Positions 21,549-33,823 of a stretch of 64,000 nt of DNA are shown here, in pieces. Source of the DNA: Nymphaea colorata (lineage: Eukaryota > Streptophyta > Magnoliopsida > Nymphaeales > Nymphaeaceae); assembly GCF_008831285.2 (NCBI RefSeq), contig NC_045146.1, positions 6,952,972-7,016,971 of the forward strand, written 5' to 3'. Both the position numbers and the translations under genes were made by a program. The notes below the pieces were generated by a model. The model did not search any database, was not told the origin of the DNA, and saw nothing but the letters and a program-made list of their open reading frames with translations. Numbering within the stretch: position 1 is the stretch's first letter; each line of letters opens with the position of its first letter.

Positions 21549-24480
21549 GAAGTGAACCTCCCAAAACCTGGAGCAACGTCTTCCTTAATCTCCGCTTTCG
21601 CTAAGACAGAGATGAACCGGCAGGCCTAGAGAAATGACAGGAGGAGGTCTGCAGGGCTTCAAATGCAGTTTACATCTTTTACCCAAGTTCTACTAGCATG
21701 AGAAAGATCTCAGCTTCTACACGAGGAAGACGACTGAGTTCCAGTCCGTCGGGCGACTGCTACACGTCGATAGAGAGGGCAGGAGCAGAGAGATAGACTT
21801 TTTTTTTCTTTAAAAAAAACAAAGGATTTTTAAGAAAGAAATGCGTCAGCATCTCTGGTTTCGACAGGCGGTAGAATCCCGTCTCTTTTCCAGGAAGCTG
21901 TTGGGTCAGATCCTTAATCGATGTATAGTGAGCGAAGGTTCTATATTTCCTTCCCTCTTATTTATTATTTAGTTTGGGTTTGTTGTATGTCGAGCAAAGC
22001 AGGGTCTGCCTCCTGTGCTACTATTCACCGGAGTCACAGGTTTATTGCTTTTACTATGGTAGATGTTTCCTGTGGACAGTCCTCTACGAGGGTTCTGGTA
22101 TATATTATTAAAAAAATATTACAGAGCCATTTTTAGGCTCAGCTCTGGTCTCTTCTCTCGCAAACACAAAGAATAAAAGGCGACATAATATGGAAACCAG
22201 ACAATTCCAAACCCAATCAATACTATCATGCTTCATGAACTCAGTATCTAGCATGCTTTATTTCAGAAAACAAAACTTAAAACAGCATGATACACACACC
22301 TGCATACCGCATTGGTGTAACATAGATGAGGATTAGTCCGAAAAGTCTGGTTCTGTTGTTTTTGGGTTTTTGGGTTTTATTTATCTTAGGTTATGAATGG
22401 TTGTTAATGTTAAATTGGTATTGTGAAATGTGAAGGGTTTATTTAGCACAAAATCTAGCACTAGCTGCCGCCCTTTCCAAGTTAATACGAAAATCCCTCT
22501 TCTGACTCTATAAATCAAAATCACAACAAAGGAAGAACATGAGAAAAGTTTATATATATTTAGCTGAAAAGAGCAGAAAAAAAAACCACAACAACCTTCC
22601 ACATGAAACCAAGTGTATCTTCGAGCTTGTTTTTCTCAACGGAGATTAAGCAAACTCTGCGTTGAGTTCCTGCAACTAGAGCGCCAGGTCACCAATCTCC
22701 TCCAATTATGTGTTCCTGGCTTCCTGCTATATCTAAATAAAACCAGGCACATGCCTTTGTCTTTTCCACACATTTTATTACAGAATGGCCGTAATAATTA
22801 CATATTGCGGCGAGAAACGGGAGGGCCCGACAGATGAGCACCTCTCTCTTGTTTCTCCGGTCACCTCTCTGAACCTCTTGCAGCATGACGCCGATGCCAG
22901 TGCCAAGACAGCCGGCCTCTTCCCGATGTCATCCCATCCGCCAGCATAGAGACTGTGAGAGGAAGGAGTGCCTGTAGCCACACTTCGCCCCCACATTAAA
23001 TGCGGAGTGCCATATGAGCAGGCGTGATGGGCGAGGTTTCACGCCTCCACCCCCCTCCTCTTCTCCCTCTGTATGCGTCTTTGCCTTTTGTTGGAAGGGA
23101 ATGATTGTATGTATGATTGTATGTGAGGTGGGGGAGGGAAAAAAAATATTTCAATCCTTGCTTCAATTATCCACTATTTTTTGAATCGGGGGTTTGGAGA
23201 AAGGGGTGTGTGTCGCAATCATCCTAATTTGGTTACTACCTAGTTAGAGTTTCATCTCATCTTGCTTAAGTTCTTTAGGGAGGTGCTTGTGATCATAAGT
23301 GACATTAGGTACTTGTGGATGCATGAATGCATTAATCTTACATGATTTATTCCTACCACAACATTCATTTAAAGACATTCATACCATCACATACATTTAT
23401 GATTTTTGTAATAAATACTTTTGATAAAAAGAGAAAAGTTTTTTAAAATAGAATGGAGTTGTATATCATCAAGCATGCATTTAATATTGGGTCATTATTT
23501 GAGCTTTGGTCTTAGTGAAGTCGGTAGATAAAAACATCATGAGAGGAAAATGTAAAAAAGAATGGAAAAGATGAAATACTCTCATGAAAAGAAAGAGAGA
23601 GAGTGATAGAAAAAGATGTGCATATACGTGTACATACCATCATATATACACATATATGAAAGTTTGTAAAAATGATTATTGATTTGAATAGAAAGAGAGA
23701 TGTTTAAAGGAAAAGATAAAAATGTATGCATACATATATATGTGTATGTATAAGAAAATTTGTAAGGGAAGACATTTGTCTTGAGAAGAGAAATATAAGA
23801 TTCTAGAAAGAGAAAATAGAACACATGTATATATGTATTCATTTATATATCAAAATTTATAAAATAGAATGTAGAAACATAGAGACAGAATGATAAAGGG
23901 AATCATCATGTGCACATATATGTATATAACATGTATATATATACATGTTTTCATGAGATTCGAAATCAAGAAATGGCTTAAAATAACCGACTTCAAGTTT
24001 GATATAGGCCGAAGGGGAATTTGGGCTCATACAAAATCTTTTGGAAAACATGCTTTCAAATATGAACATAAAATCATATTATTTGTTTCAAGAAAATACA
24101 TTTTTTCCACCATTAGGTATAGAAGAAAATCAAATACTCATGAAATGGGGAATAACAAAGCACTAATTGGGGTTTCTAATCGGGTGATTAAGAAATAAAC
24201 TAAGCATGAAAATGACATGAAGATGCACTTTAACATGTACAAATTTATGAAGGGCTTTCCTGGGTTGGACAAGTTTCAACCTCAAAAATCAACACAAGAA
24301 TGAAAAAATCTCAACCCCGAGCACTCATTCTTATCGTGCATTTGCTCATTAATTAAGAAAAAATTAGAACATCATGCATGAACATCATCTCAAGCATATA
24401 TGATGAGCAAGACAATATAACAAGCATGTTTTTGGAGATAAATGAAGAAATGAAATTTAGTTCGCGTTGCTCATACTCCC
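21549..24480. other. intergenic, no supported gene
   Basis: No recognised coding domain. 23600-23950 is rich in short ATATGTATA-type runs. Open frames near 22690-23000 have no identifiable motif. Confidence 0.3.
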
Positions 24481-24910
24481 GGTGCACTCAAGAGTAGCTC
24501 TTGATTCTGGATAGAAAATCTTTAGAGCTTTCTTGCACGGCCATGGGGAGGTGGCAAGAGGAAATTAGAATAGATGAAAACAAGAGAAAAATTACATACC
24601 TCAAATATGAATGATTTAGAAATGAGTCATCCCTCTTTAATGATCTTGGAGTCCCCTCGGATGAAGCTCCAAGATAATGAAAATATCCCTCTAAGAGGTC
24701 TTTTTGTGCTCCCTTGAGGAGTTTGAACTTGGAGGGGCTTGTTCCCAAGGTTGGAGAAGGAGAAGAAGGAGAAGAGAAGAAGAGAAAAAATGGAAAGAGA
24801 TGCAAATCTTCAAGTGAAGAAGCATTAGAAATCTCTCAAGGGTTAGATCATGCCTCCCAAGGGTTAACCCATGCCCAAGAGGGGGATTGTGGGGGTATTT
24901 ATAGAGAATT
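24481..24910 (-). promoter_or_regulatory. LTR-like promoter and leader, minus strand
   Basis: On the minus strand, TATAAATA (24903-24896) is followed by a pyrimidine-rich leader (about 24800-24740), then a GTATGTAATTT that could be a splice donor (about 24605). U3-like tandem repeats lie immediately upstream. This arrangement fits the promoter half of a plant LTR. No matching second LTR or internal domain was recognised nearby. Confidence 0.4.
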
Positions 24911-25127
24911 TTGAAGCCAAAATTTGAAATTCAAAATTTGAATTCAAGAGGGAAGTGCTTTGGATCCAAAATTGAAAATTTGAATTTAAGATTTGAATTC
25001 AAAATGAAAGAGTTTTGGAGCCAAGATTCAAAATTTGAATTTAATATTTGAATTCAAGATGGAAGAGCTTTGGAGCCAAAATTCAAAATTTGAGTTCAAT
25101 ATTTGAATTCAAGAGGGAATATTGTGG
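24911..25127. repeat. four tandem copies of a 52-55 bp unit
   Basis: Units start at about 24911, 24963, 25018 and 25073. Each has GAGCCAAAATTCAAAATTTG, then AATATTTGAATTCAAGA, then GGAAGAGCTTTG, with point differences. The flanks repeat too: ATTGTGGGGGTATTTATAGAG near 24887 and ATTGTGGGGGTGTTTATAGAG near 25121, so the TATA segment itself is duplicated. Confidence 0.85.
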
Positions 25128-26172
25128 GGGTGTTTATAGAGAGTTTTGGAATTCTTGATTTGGATCTAAACTCAGATTTTGAATCTAATTTGGATCTGAT
25201 AATTGGATTTTGGATTTGAATCTCGCATATAATGTAGGGTTTTGAATTTGAATTTTGTGTTTTGGTTTGGACAATGGTTTAGAAATTCATTTTGGATCAA
25301 ATAATCACAAATTTTTTTTAGTTTAAAATTTAAATCTAAATAACAAAATAATAGTCTTTTTTGGAAAATTTAGGGTGATAACAATGCCTTTGCATCTAAT
25401 TGGTTTTTGCTTCTTATACTTGCATCTTTGTTTTCCTTAAAATATTCATTCATAATTAAAAACAGGATCTCACTAAATCTTCTTTTGTCAAATGGGAATG
25501 CATTGCCATTGCTATTGGTACTGCTATTTGAGCATTGTATTTCAGCTAATTTTTTCCTCAACCCTATAGATTTTGCTCGGCTGAGCTCATTTATGAAGTC
25601 AGACATGAAAAAAGTTGGCCAGCTGGTCATATGGGCTCATGGAATATATAAATTGAATAAACATGATTACTATATAGACTGCTCATGAGTCATCTAGTTA
25701 TCAATAGTTTTGTAAGGTATCAAGTGTAATTTTTTTGTTTTTAAATAAACTACACATTGTCATCCACCTTTCCAAAACTGCAATTTTTCATATGGCCCTT
25801 TGTGAACTATAATTTAGTTAATTGAGCAGTTCATAATCAGTTTACATAGTTCTTATATTTACTTAGTCTACATATTTCATACATCTTACATATTTAGGAT
25901 GGTAGAAGATTGTTCTGACCTAATTAACATCCACAGGTGAAGCAAGCACCTACTGATACATGCATCTGCACCTAAACATGCAAACATAGAGAATATGAAA
26001 AAGTAAAATAATGAAAAAGTAAAATAAGCAGATGTTTAAAAGAACTAGTAGAATAGCACAAGCACTTCTGTAAACACAAAATATTTCAAAGATAAAAGAA
26101 CAGTTGTCTATTTCAGCACATGTCTTCACTTGCTATAGCAAAAGAATACATACTCTAGGCACAAAAACGTAC
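25128..26172. other. intergenic with an unrecognised exon-like ORF
   Basis: 25370-25630 on the minus strand is an open, protein-like frame (SDFINELSRAKSIGLRKKL region, then RRFSEILFLIMNEYFKE). I do not recognise it. The rest is AT-rich. Confidence 0.3.
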
Positions 26173-26310
26173 CTGCCAAGGATAAAGCTTTGTCATCCTC
26201 TTCCTTGAATATATTGTACATACTTTCGAAGGAACCCAAACATCCAATTTTTCCAAATCATGTTGTTCTCTACTTTTCTTAGATCCTTTACAGACACAAC
26301 TAAGAAAATT
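26173..26310 (-). pseudogene. Pol theta/TEBICHI-type helicase exon fragment
   Basis: The minus strand reads EKLDVWVPSKVCTIYSRKRM, then TKLYPWQ, ending at a good splice donor (CAG/GTACG, 26173/26172). The WVP...IY...K.LYPWQ pattern is the start of the helicase domain (Q-motif) of plant DNA polymerase theta-like (TEBICHI) proteins. The ATP-binding exon that should follow was not found at lower coordinates, and upstream the frame is interrupted. Likely an isolated exon of a decayed copy. The identification is from memory of the motif. Confidence 0.4.
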
Positions 26311-26889
26311 ATCATTGGAACTAACATATCATCTGCCAATCGTATGGACTCAAGAACTCTTCTCCAAGAGAATTGGGACATTCAGATGTTTCATGAGCAT
26401 TGTTAATGTTACACAAGAAATTGCACATGGGATTGACATTCATCTCATGGGTCAGTGATGGTGCTCTACTACACCTCTTCAAAATTCCAAAAGTCCTCAG
26501 TACCTATCATGGTAGGATTTTTGCTACAGCTACCACCCTGAAAAATAATTGTAAAAGTTATAATCACTTCATTTCAAAAAATAGAGAGTAAATAATCTAA
26601 AAGGCTACCTCAGACTCTTTAGGACAGCTTAAGCATTGCTTTACAGACTGCTCATTTGATTGGAAAATTATGTTATTTTCACATCCAGAATCTGCTTTGC
26701 ATGACTTTTCTCTATCTGTGATGTATCGATTCTTCTTATTTGTGCTACTATTGACAATGAGTAATGAAGGGTAACATTCTGTTTGGACCTTGCTGTTGTA
26801 TCTTCTGTGAGAGAATGTTGATCTAGTTGATTTACCGTAGAAGAAATTTCACTGTGACAAATATTTACAAAAAATAACCATTCCTTCAA

Positions 26890-28232
26890 TCATTGAGCCT
26901 CTGGAAACTTAGGATCAATGAATAGCTGGCTCGAAGAAATCGTCCCAACTAATTTTCCACTGACATCACTTACTTTACAAGCCTTCACAGCCAAAACATG
27001 GCACATCCCAGAATCACACATTTTTTGCAGCTTTTGTCCTTCCACATTGCAAAAATTACCCCAGATGGTTAATTCAACACTTCGCCCTGACATGTCTGTA
27101 CCATTTTTTCGCATTATGGTGGAGGAAGGATGCATTGAGACAACCACTCCAACTATATCAACTGTTGAGTTGTTCTCCATGCTCCCAATTTCACTGATAC
27201 TCTTAAAGTTAAAGTTAGACTATTGCCTAGAGATAGAGCTATCTTCGTCCAAGTATGGCTCTATTGTTGAAGTTGACTCTAAAATTATTTCTCATTCATT
27301 ATTAAGGTGATTGAAGTTATTCTAAGCAGACTTTATACTTCCCTTGGATATCATGTACACCTTACCTATATTGATCCTATCATAAAACTGATCTGCCACC
27401 AAATTGAAGCAAGTAACACGAACTCCCCCACCATCAGAGTCTAGCAGATCAAAAGAAAAAAGTTTGCCCTCTCTTGTGAGATTGTTGTACCTCCAAAGCT
27501 CACCTTTTGATGTGACTCTTGCTTTATCTATCCATCTTCCCTGACATGGGTTTAACACAGCAATTGGAATTATTCAAGCAGGAACTTCATTTTTAGCAAG
27601 AGGCCCTCTATTAACATATGATGGAGTTTGCTGATATATTGATTGTGGAGTTGCTTGCTCAGTTTTAGCTTTGGAATGCAGAAGAGATCCCCCAGGATTT
27701 GGCCCTTCCACAAGACGGCCAGCAACATAGGGAACACCATAAGGCTTAGCATTTCCAGTTGCTAGAACAGACTCAGCCTGCGGTGCAGCTGGACCATTTG
27801 GAGAAGCACCCACATAGAGTTTTGGCTCACCAATTATATCAAACTTATCGAGCACTACTTCCAGGTTGTTCACAACAATGATCCTAATTTAGGGAAAACA
27901 ATGGTCAATTGCAACACAGAAGAACATTAATAATAAAAGTAGAATAAATGGAGTCACCAACTTACTTGCAATTTTTTATAGTATTGCAAATATACTCAAT
28001 CATTTGAATTGTAGAGCCCTTCTGCAGCTGTCCCGACTCAACATAATGATTCAGTTGAGAAGCAAGCATAGATCACTGCAAGTGGGTGCCATCTGAGAGA
28101 AGCAATTTGTATTTGTCATTTACAGTTGGAAACATAACCAATTTAATGTCATAAACCTGAAGAAAAGGCTTTATGTCCTGCTTCCATTCGCTCACCATAG
28201 TGATAGCATCTCTTGTTACAGATATCTTCTAC
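26890..28232 (-). pseudogene. RPA1: replication protein A 70-kDa subunit (RPA1-like), stop-riddled
   Basis: RPA70 binds single-stranded DNA in replication and repair. Minus-strand exon 1 (about 28232-27966) encodes the N-terminal OB fold (KPFLQVYDIKLV, LLLSDGTHLQ, SGQLQKGSTIQ). A GT-AG intron follows (27965-27884). Exon 2 encodes the linker (VVLDKFDIIGEPKLY), DNA-binding domain A (NPCQGRWIDKARVTSKGE, FSFDLLDSDGG, VTCFNLVADQFYD) and part of domain B (VDIVGVV, DMSGRSVELTIWG). From 27883 to 26890 one frame runs without an indel but with in-frame stops at 27574-27576, 27322-27324, 27292-27294, 27220-27222 and 26890-26892. Another stop is in exon 1 (28073-28075). The zinc finger and domain C are not recognisable. 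The retained intron argues against a retrocopy. Confidence 0.85.
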
Positions 28233-28758
28233 TGCACAAAAGAGAGGAGTCATAAAAAAAAAAGACTACCAAAACACAAACATGTGGATACAAGTGCTTC
28301 TGCAGATCAGGTCTGGAAGAGGGAAGCGGGGGAAGGAAGTTCATCTGTCTCCTGTTTCTCCCATCAAAAAAGGGAGACAGAACGGGAGAGAGGCTTGTTT
28401 TGCATGTCAATGGCATATCAAATCTAAAGCAAATCTTTTCGCCTTTGTCCTTCTCTTTTAGCAAGGATCGGGTGGCGGGAGAAGAGGGCAAAGAAGGTGG
28501 GTGATGATGGATGATAATGATTAGAATGCTAGATGTCTGCAATATGTTTGTGAATCTCGCTGGTGGTTAATCACATCATATATTTGATTGGACCGTTCAC
28601 CTCTAATCTGCAGAAGATTATGCATCTACTGAAAAATAATGACGGTAATATTATTGCATATTTAAATCTAAAATGGGTTAAAGTGAGTTCAATTGGCTGC
28701 ATGATCAAGCTTAAAACCAATAAAATGGGGGGCCTGAAAAAAACCCTTTCATCTTTAG

Positions 28759-28794
28759 GTCGTAACGTAGATTTGTCGATCTTGGAAAATTAAA
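28759..28794 (+). repeat. dispersed repeat R2, copy A
   Basis: About 36 bp (GT(C/T)GTAACG, GAGATTTGTCGATCTTGG, AAAATTAAAA) shared with 41826-41862 in the same orientation with two or three differences. Confidence 0.6.
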
Positions 28795-29731
28795 AGATCG
28801 AAGTGGGTTACTCTTGTTGTTTGCAAAGACTTGTTCTAGGGCCATGCAAAACAATGCACAATCTATGATTTTAAAGTACTTAGGTTAAACTCAATATGCA
28901 ATCACTAACAACGAAAATACTCTTCATTTCGTGTTATTGATTCACATGGCCTAGCTATAGATTAGCTAGGAGGAAGAAGAGTGGGGAACCAAGGGCATGT
29001 TTGTTTGTTAAAAACCAAAAATTTGAGATCCGATTTTTAATTTTTTTTTTTTTTTGTTTCTTGTTTGTCCCTTTTTGGCGGCTTTGGACCAAGAACGAGT
29101 CCAAGAAATAGGGTCTAAAGTTAGAAATGACGCCCACTTTAATTTCTGCTACTCCATCATCCGGTGTCTGCGGTAGGCTTTCGTAATTGACTGAGAAATA
29201 GTAGTCTATCTTTCAAATTCAATGGGAGAAGGAAGGGGTCAATGCACCTACATATGTACTGGCTTCTTCTTAATCAATCAGACAACATCCTCGATCTGCA
29301 CCAGAAGGAGGAAGAAGGTGCATGAAGAGGACGATAATCCCTTAATACTTACACGCCAATTATGTGATAAGACTCATTAATTATTGGCTTCACATTAATC
29401 CCATATAACATTCTAAGGAGCACCTCCTATTCGAGGTACTCTCATAGGAGGTTGGTCTTTCTCAGCTTGGTGCATACCACGATTTGAAAAAGAAAAGAGT
29501 ATGTTTTGTCTCATTTACTGTATGTATCTTCAAAAATGGAGTTCACAAATCGCCGCCCAGTTTTGCAAATTCTGGTCTCTAACAAATTCACAAACCTCAA
29601 CTACGTTTAGAAATTAGTTTATAGAAAACATAATAGTAAACAGTTTTAAGCTTAAGAGGCTAGTACCTTTGACTGAATTGAATTGGAATCCTATGTTGGG
29701 TATAGTTTAGCAAAACAAATTTTGTTCACAC

Positions 29732-29790
29732 TTATCATTGCAGGTTGACCTCGTAGAAAAATAATCTAAGGTATACAAAAGACATTCGGG
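29732..29790 (+). repeat. dispersed repeat R3, copy A
   Basis: 59 bp nearly identical to 30651-30709 (core CATTGCAGGTTGACCT, then AGAAAAATAATCTAAGGTAT, then AAAAGACATTCGGG). The copies are about 920 bp apart in direct orientation, so they could be the ends of an inserted or duplicated segment. Confidence 0.8.
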
Positions 29791-30650
29791 TCGGTTTAGA
29801 GAATCAGTAGAGTTGGATTTGGTTCTCATTTGTCTTAAAGTAGATGTATGGGTTCATATAGTTTAAATTCAATTATGTTTTCAACTAATCAGACCATTGA
29901 TGCTCTTTATATCCATTGGTACATCTTATGTTTTATTTGAAATGTGATTCTTTGTGAAAAACAGGTTTAGAATACATCACCTTGAACCTACTAGACTTTG
30001 AGTCTAAGTAGTTTGGACCAAAGTTGATTAAATTAAGGAGTTTTTCACAAATTTTTCATTTAGTGGTTCGTTTGAAACTCCAAACAATTTCAACACGAGC
30101 TCAGTTTGTTTAGAAATTTTATTGTTAATACTTGTGAGTGTAATTGGATGTGGATCCGCTGTGCTTTAAAGTAAATATCTTGGATGTAGTAAATATATTT
30201 GGATACAAATTTCACTTGTTTAAAACCTATTCATGTTTGGGTCTCGAACAATGTTTGATTTGTTTTGAGAATATATGCATTTTGGATTTGTTCATCATTA
30301 CAAACATATTTTATTTAGATATGGATCCAAAATTTAGCTTCACCGAGTTAGCTCAGCATACACGAGTTCAGACTCTAAGTTTGATCATGATGAATTGAAT
30401 TCAAAATACTAAATGATTTTATGAAAATAAGACAATGGATATGAATATGAATCTCTTGAATTTCATTCGCATCTAATACATCAGGTTTCTTCATGTATAC
30501 CTATGCATATTAGTTGTAGTAAAATGCATGTGGTTTTGGATCAAACTCATTTTAACTTATGTATATGCTTGCAATATGCATCTGTTTGTTTGGTGACCAG
30601 ATATCACAATTGATATCTGGACCACTACATTGTAAAAAGAGAAAATGAGT

Positions 30651-30709
30651 TATTCATTGCAGGTTGACCTTGTAGAAAAATAATCTAAGGTATATAAAAG
30701 ACATTCGGG
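30651..30709 (+). repeat. dispersed repeat R3, copy B
   Basis: Second copy of the 59-bp repeat at 29732-29790, same orientation. Confidence 0.8.
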
Positions 30710-30964
30710 CTGAACGCTGCATCATCTAGATTTTATAGGAGTGCCCAAATTAATTGTTGACCGTATTCAGATATTGAATATTGAAGTTTGTACCCCTTCG
30801 GTTCCATTTAATCCCGGCTATACATTCCTCATACCATCAGGCAAGCAGAGCAAAAAAAAAAATCAAAACAAAAGACAAGTGGCAAAAATTACATCCAAAC
30901 TACTATTGAGAGGCATATGGACAATAAACCATGGACTAATTAATGATGCAGATTTATAATTATA

Positions 30965-31137
30965 TTATAAAGCATTGCCACATATATCGTGTATGGGTAA
31001 TATACAGCAAAGAATTTCTCGTGTATAATATGGCAAAATTGTATATCTCCAGAAAATTCAACAATTTTTTAAAAACTTTAAAACATTTAATAAATCCTGA
31101 AAAATATACAAAAATAAAAAAAATATCATAAAAAATA
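30965..31137 (-). mobile_element. diverged relative of the 10.6-kb MITE
   Basis: GTGTATAATATGGCAAAATTG (31020-31040) and the following A/T interior (TTTAATAAAT, AAAAAATATCATAAAAAATA) match the reverse complement of 10600-10760. The left terminal inverted repeat is poorly preserved. Confidence 0.5.
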
Positions 31138-31353
31138 AACATTTCAATTAAGACAGAGGTTTTTAAGTTGTCCTAACATTAAAGTATCTTTGCTAAGGTC
31201 AAAATACTAATTATCAATAACTTTTTTATAAAGGTTGTTTTGCACATGGTACCTTCTGCAGCATCAGTTAAGTTGATAGATGACTAATAAATAGGTCCAC
31301 ACTGTCTTTGCATTTTTTATTAGTAGACATGTTTAAGAATCTGTACATATGTG

Positions 31354-31511
31354 TGTTTATGCACACATGCATTTCTTGCTGATTTTACTTTAATTGACTG
31401 ACTAATCCTTTTAGGGGTTTGACTGACTTGTCTATGGCTTTCACTTTTTTTGCAACTTAGCTAAGTAATGGGGACAATGAGTACAATAAATAACATAGCT
31501 GGCAAACCCAT
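31354..31511 (+). repeat. dispersed repeat R4, copy A
   Basis: About 158 bp highly similar to 44199-44350 in the same orientation (shared blocks TTGATTTTACTTTAATTGAC, GCAACTTAGCTAAGTAATGG and AACATAGCTGGCAAACCCAT). A TATA-like AATAAATA or ATAAATA precedes the end of the repeat. It may be part of a transposon LTR or end. Confidence 0.8.
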
Positions 31512-31984
31512 AAATTGGACTTGGATCAGCCAACTACTGGGTTGCTTGGTCAGCGAGTTGTCTCGGTGACTTGGCTTAGTTGGGTCTTAAATTTTTATAA
31601 CATATTTCTACTATAAACCAATGAAGAAAGTTTAACATATCTATAAATTGACAAATAATGTTGAACGACATACAATCAACTCTGTATGTATTATGTAGAC
31701 TCATGAACAACATTTTGGCAATTACAAAAAAAAACCTATCCTATTTCACAATTAAACTCTTGTAAGTTGAAAAAATAGTTATTAAGAATAAAAACTAATA
31801 CAAGTCAGGCTTCACATATCAGTCATTACGTGGCACATGCATATAGAAAATTAGTGCTATATATTAGCAAAACAACGTCTGTTAAAGGAACAAGTAACTG
31901 GTAAGAGATTAACATATACTAGCATGAGATGAGAGAACTACTCTATAAAAGGGGTTCTACCATGAGAAAACTACTCCATAATCC

Positions 31985-32019
<35 letters not shown>

Positions 32020-33823
32020 GGAGAGTCATTTTATTAATTTTTAAGGGTATATGCCACTACAAACTTTTTTTTTAAAAAAAAAAAATTAAAATTACACATT
32101 CAGGCCATCAGTTCAGTTTGATATTATTGTTTATGTTTCTACCAGTACTTCTATATCAGAACTATCACTTGCACGAATTGCTTGCTAGTGGAAAATGCAA
32201 CTGTTATGGATTTAAAGCAACCGATAGCACGTTTGCCCTAAGGATTAACATTGTTGCGCTAGCCAACCATCAGTTGCAGTAGTCGCAGTGGTTAACAAGA
32301 ATTTCAGTTATGTCAGGTACTAATTCGTGTCAAACAAATTGCATGCGTGTGAAAGGGGATATGTGCGAGTTGCTTGCAAATCTTACAATACAAATAAGTG
32401 CAGGCGCCATTCCAAACGTAGTAAACTAACTAGACAAAGAATGTTGGATTAGTGAGATGCAGAATATGTCTCTTTTTAAGTTGATGCCCTTCAAATTAAA
32501 TGCTCAACGTCAAACAATGACCCTATCAAGCAAGTTCAGAACTACAATGAGTTCCTCATTATTTGATAATCCAGTATATTTTTTTGTCTCTAACTACGTA
32601 CATGAAAAAGGTTAACAGTCATGGCACTTTCCGAATGGTCTCCTTCCCTGTGTTACTGAGAGGATGGCCATTAGAGGTTCGTGCTAAGCTTTGGATATTT
32701 AACTATGTGAAGAAGTACATGTAACTTTTCCAAAGGTCTCCCTCCCTATACCTATATAGCTAGGCGAAGGTTAGAGGTTAATTTCCTGAGTAGAGCTAGA
32801 TTTAACTTTTGGATCTTAAATATATAATAAGCAAGTACGTGTAACTTTTCTAAAGGTCTCCCTGATCCCTACCTTAACGATCGAGAGGAGAGGGCACCAA
32901 CGGAGGCTAGGGAATACCTGCACTGGGATGCATCTATCGACGCCTTCCACTGTTTAATTCCCGCAATTAAAATGACCATCATCATTTCCCGTATATATAT
33001 CTTAATTTTAGATCGCATGTATGCGTGTTTTGTCTATGCCCCAGCCTACTTCCCGCTTAATTTACAGGCTCACCTTTTAAGTTGTTCAGCCTGTCTGCCT
33101 TTTATATCACTTAATTTGTGCAGGCGATATGGAGTATTTTTGCTGATCAGGTAGACAAATACCCACACGTAACGCGAGCTGCACCTTCCTTCTCCACCAT
33201 ACTAAGCTTTCTTTGTTTAACTTTTTTTCTATGTTATCCTCACCAGATCGTGTCGTTCTAATTTCCCTCTTTCCATCAGTCGTTTTGAGCATTTTATTCT
33301 TCAACGTCACCAAAAAACGTGAAATTTTGACAATAAAATTGCACTCAGTCAGTGTCAAGGTATCGACCCTCTCCTATATTAGAGGGCCACGCGCAAGAGA
33401 AATCAAAGTTCAAAACGAAGCAAATTTTCCCATGCTTTTCTCTTGATCTGTTAATCATCCCCTTAAAATGATAAACGTAGATAGGCTAGTGCACACTTCA
33501 AACCAAAAAATATATTAATTAGAAGGTGATTAGTTTATCATGTTTAAGGAAGTGTGCATGCTTTTCCCTTATAGCTTCACACAACATGCTCAACAAGTAC
33601 AACGGCAATCTTAAACCTTACAGCGGAAAGAAAAAGAACCCGCTTCAACAAGAATATCTCAATTAAAGTTTACATACATCAATGTTGCTGCATATAAAAT
33701 GTCCACATACCAAGTTCTTGCTCCTCTATCCTCCCCGCCGCTTCCACCACCTCCACCACCATCACTAAAAAGCCGATCACTACTGAACAAAAGAAGCCGG
33801 GGGCGAACTCCACCGCTGGTGTA
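31512..33823. other. intergenic, no supported gene
   Basis: AT-rich, with a (TA)14 run at 31989-32016. The last 150 bases (33670-33823) contain a TATA-like CATATAAAATG and a proline-codon-rich stretch just before the ERF/Dof chimera. Confidence 0.3.

Larger units (their letters stand above)
28233..30964. other. intergenic, no supported gene
   Basis: AT-rich DNA with no recognised domain apart from the small dispersed repeats listed separately (28759-28794, 29732-29790, 30651-30709). Confidence 0.3.

Noticed and set aside
28216-28542. Minus-strand ORF upstream of RPA1 as an extra N-terminal exon
   Set aside because: Its composition is low-complexity and it does not match the RPA70 N-terminus, which begins near 28232 in another frame.
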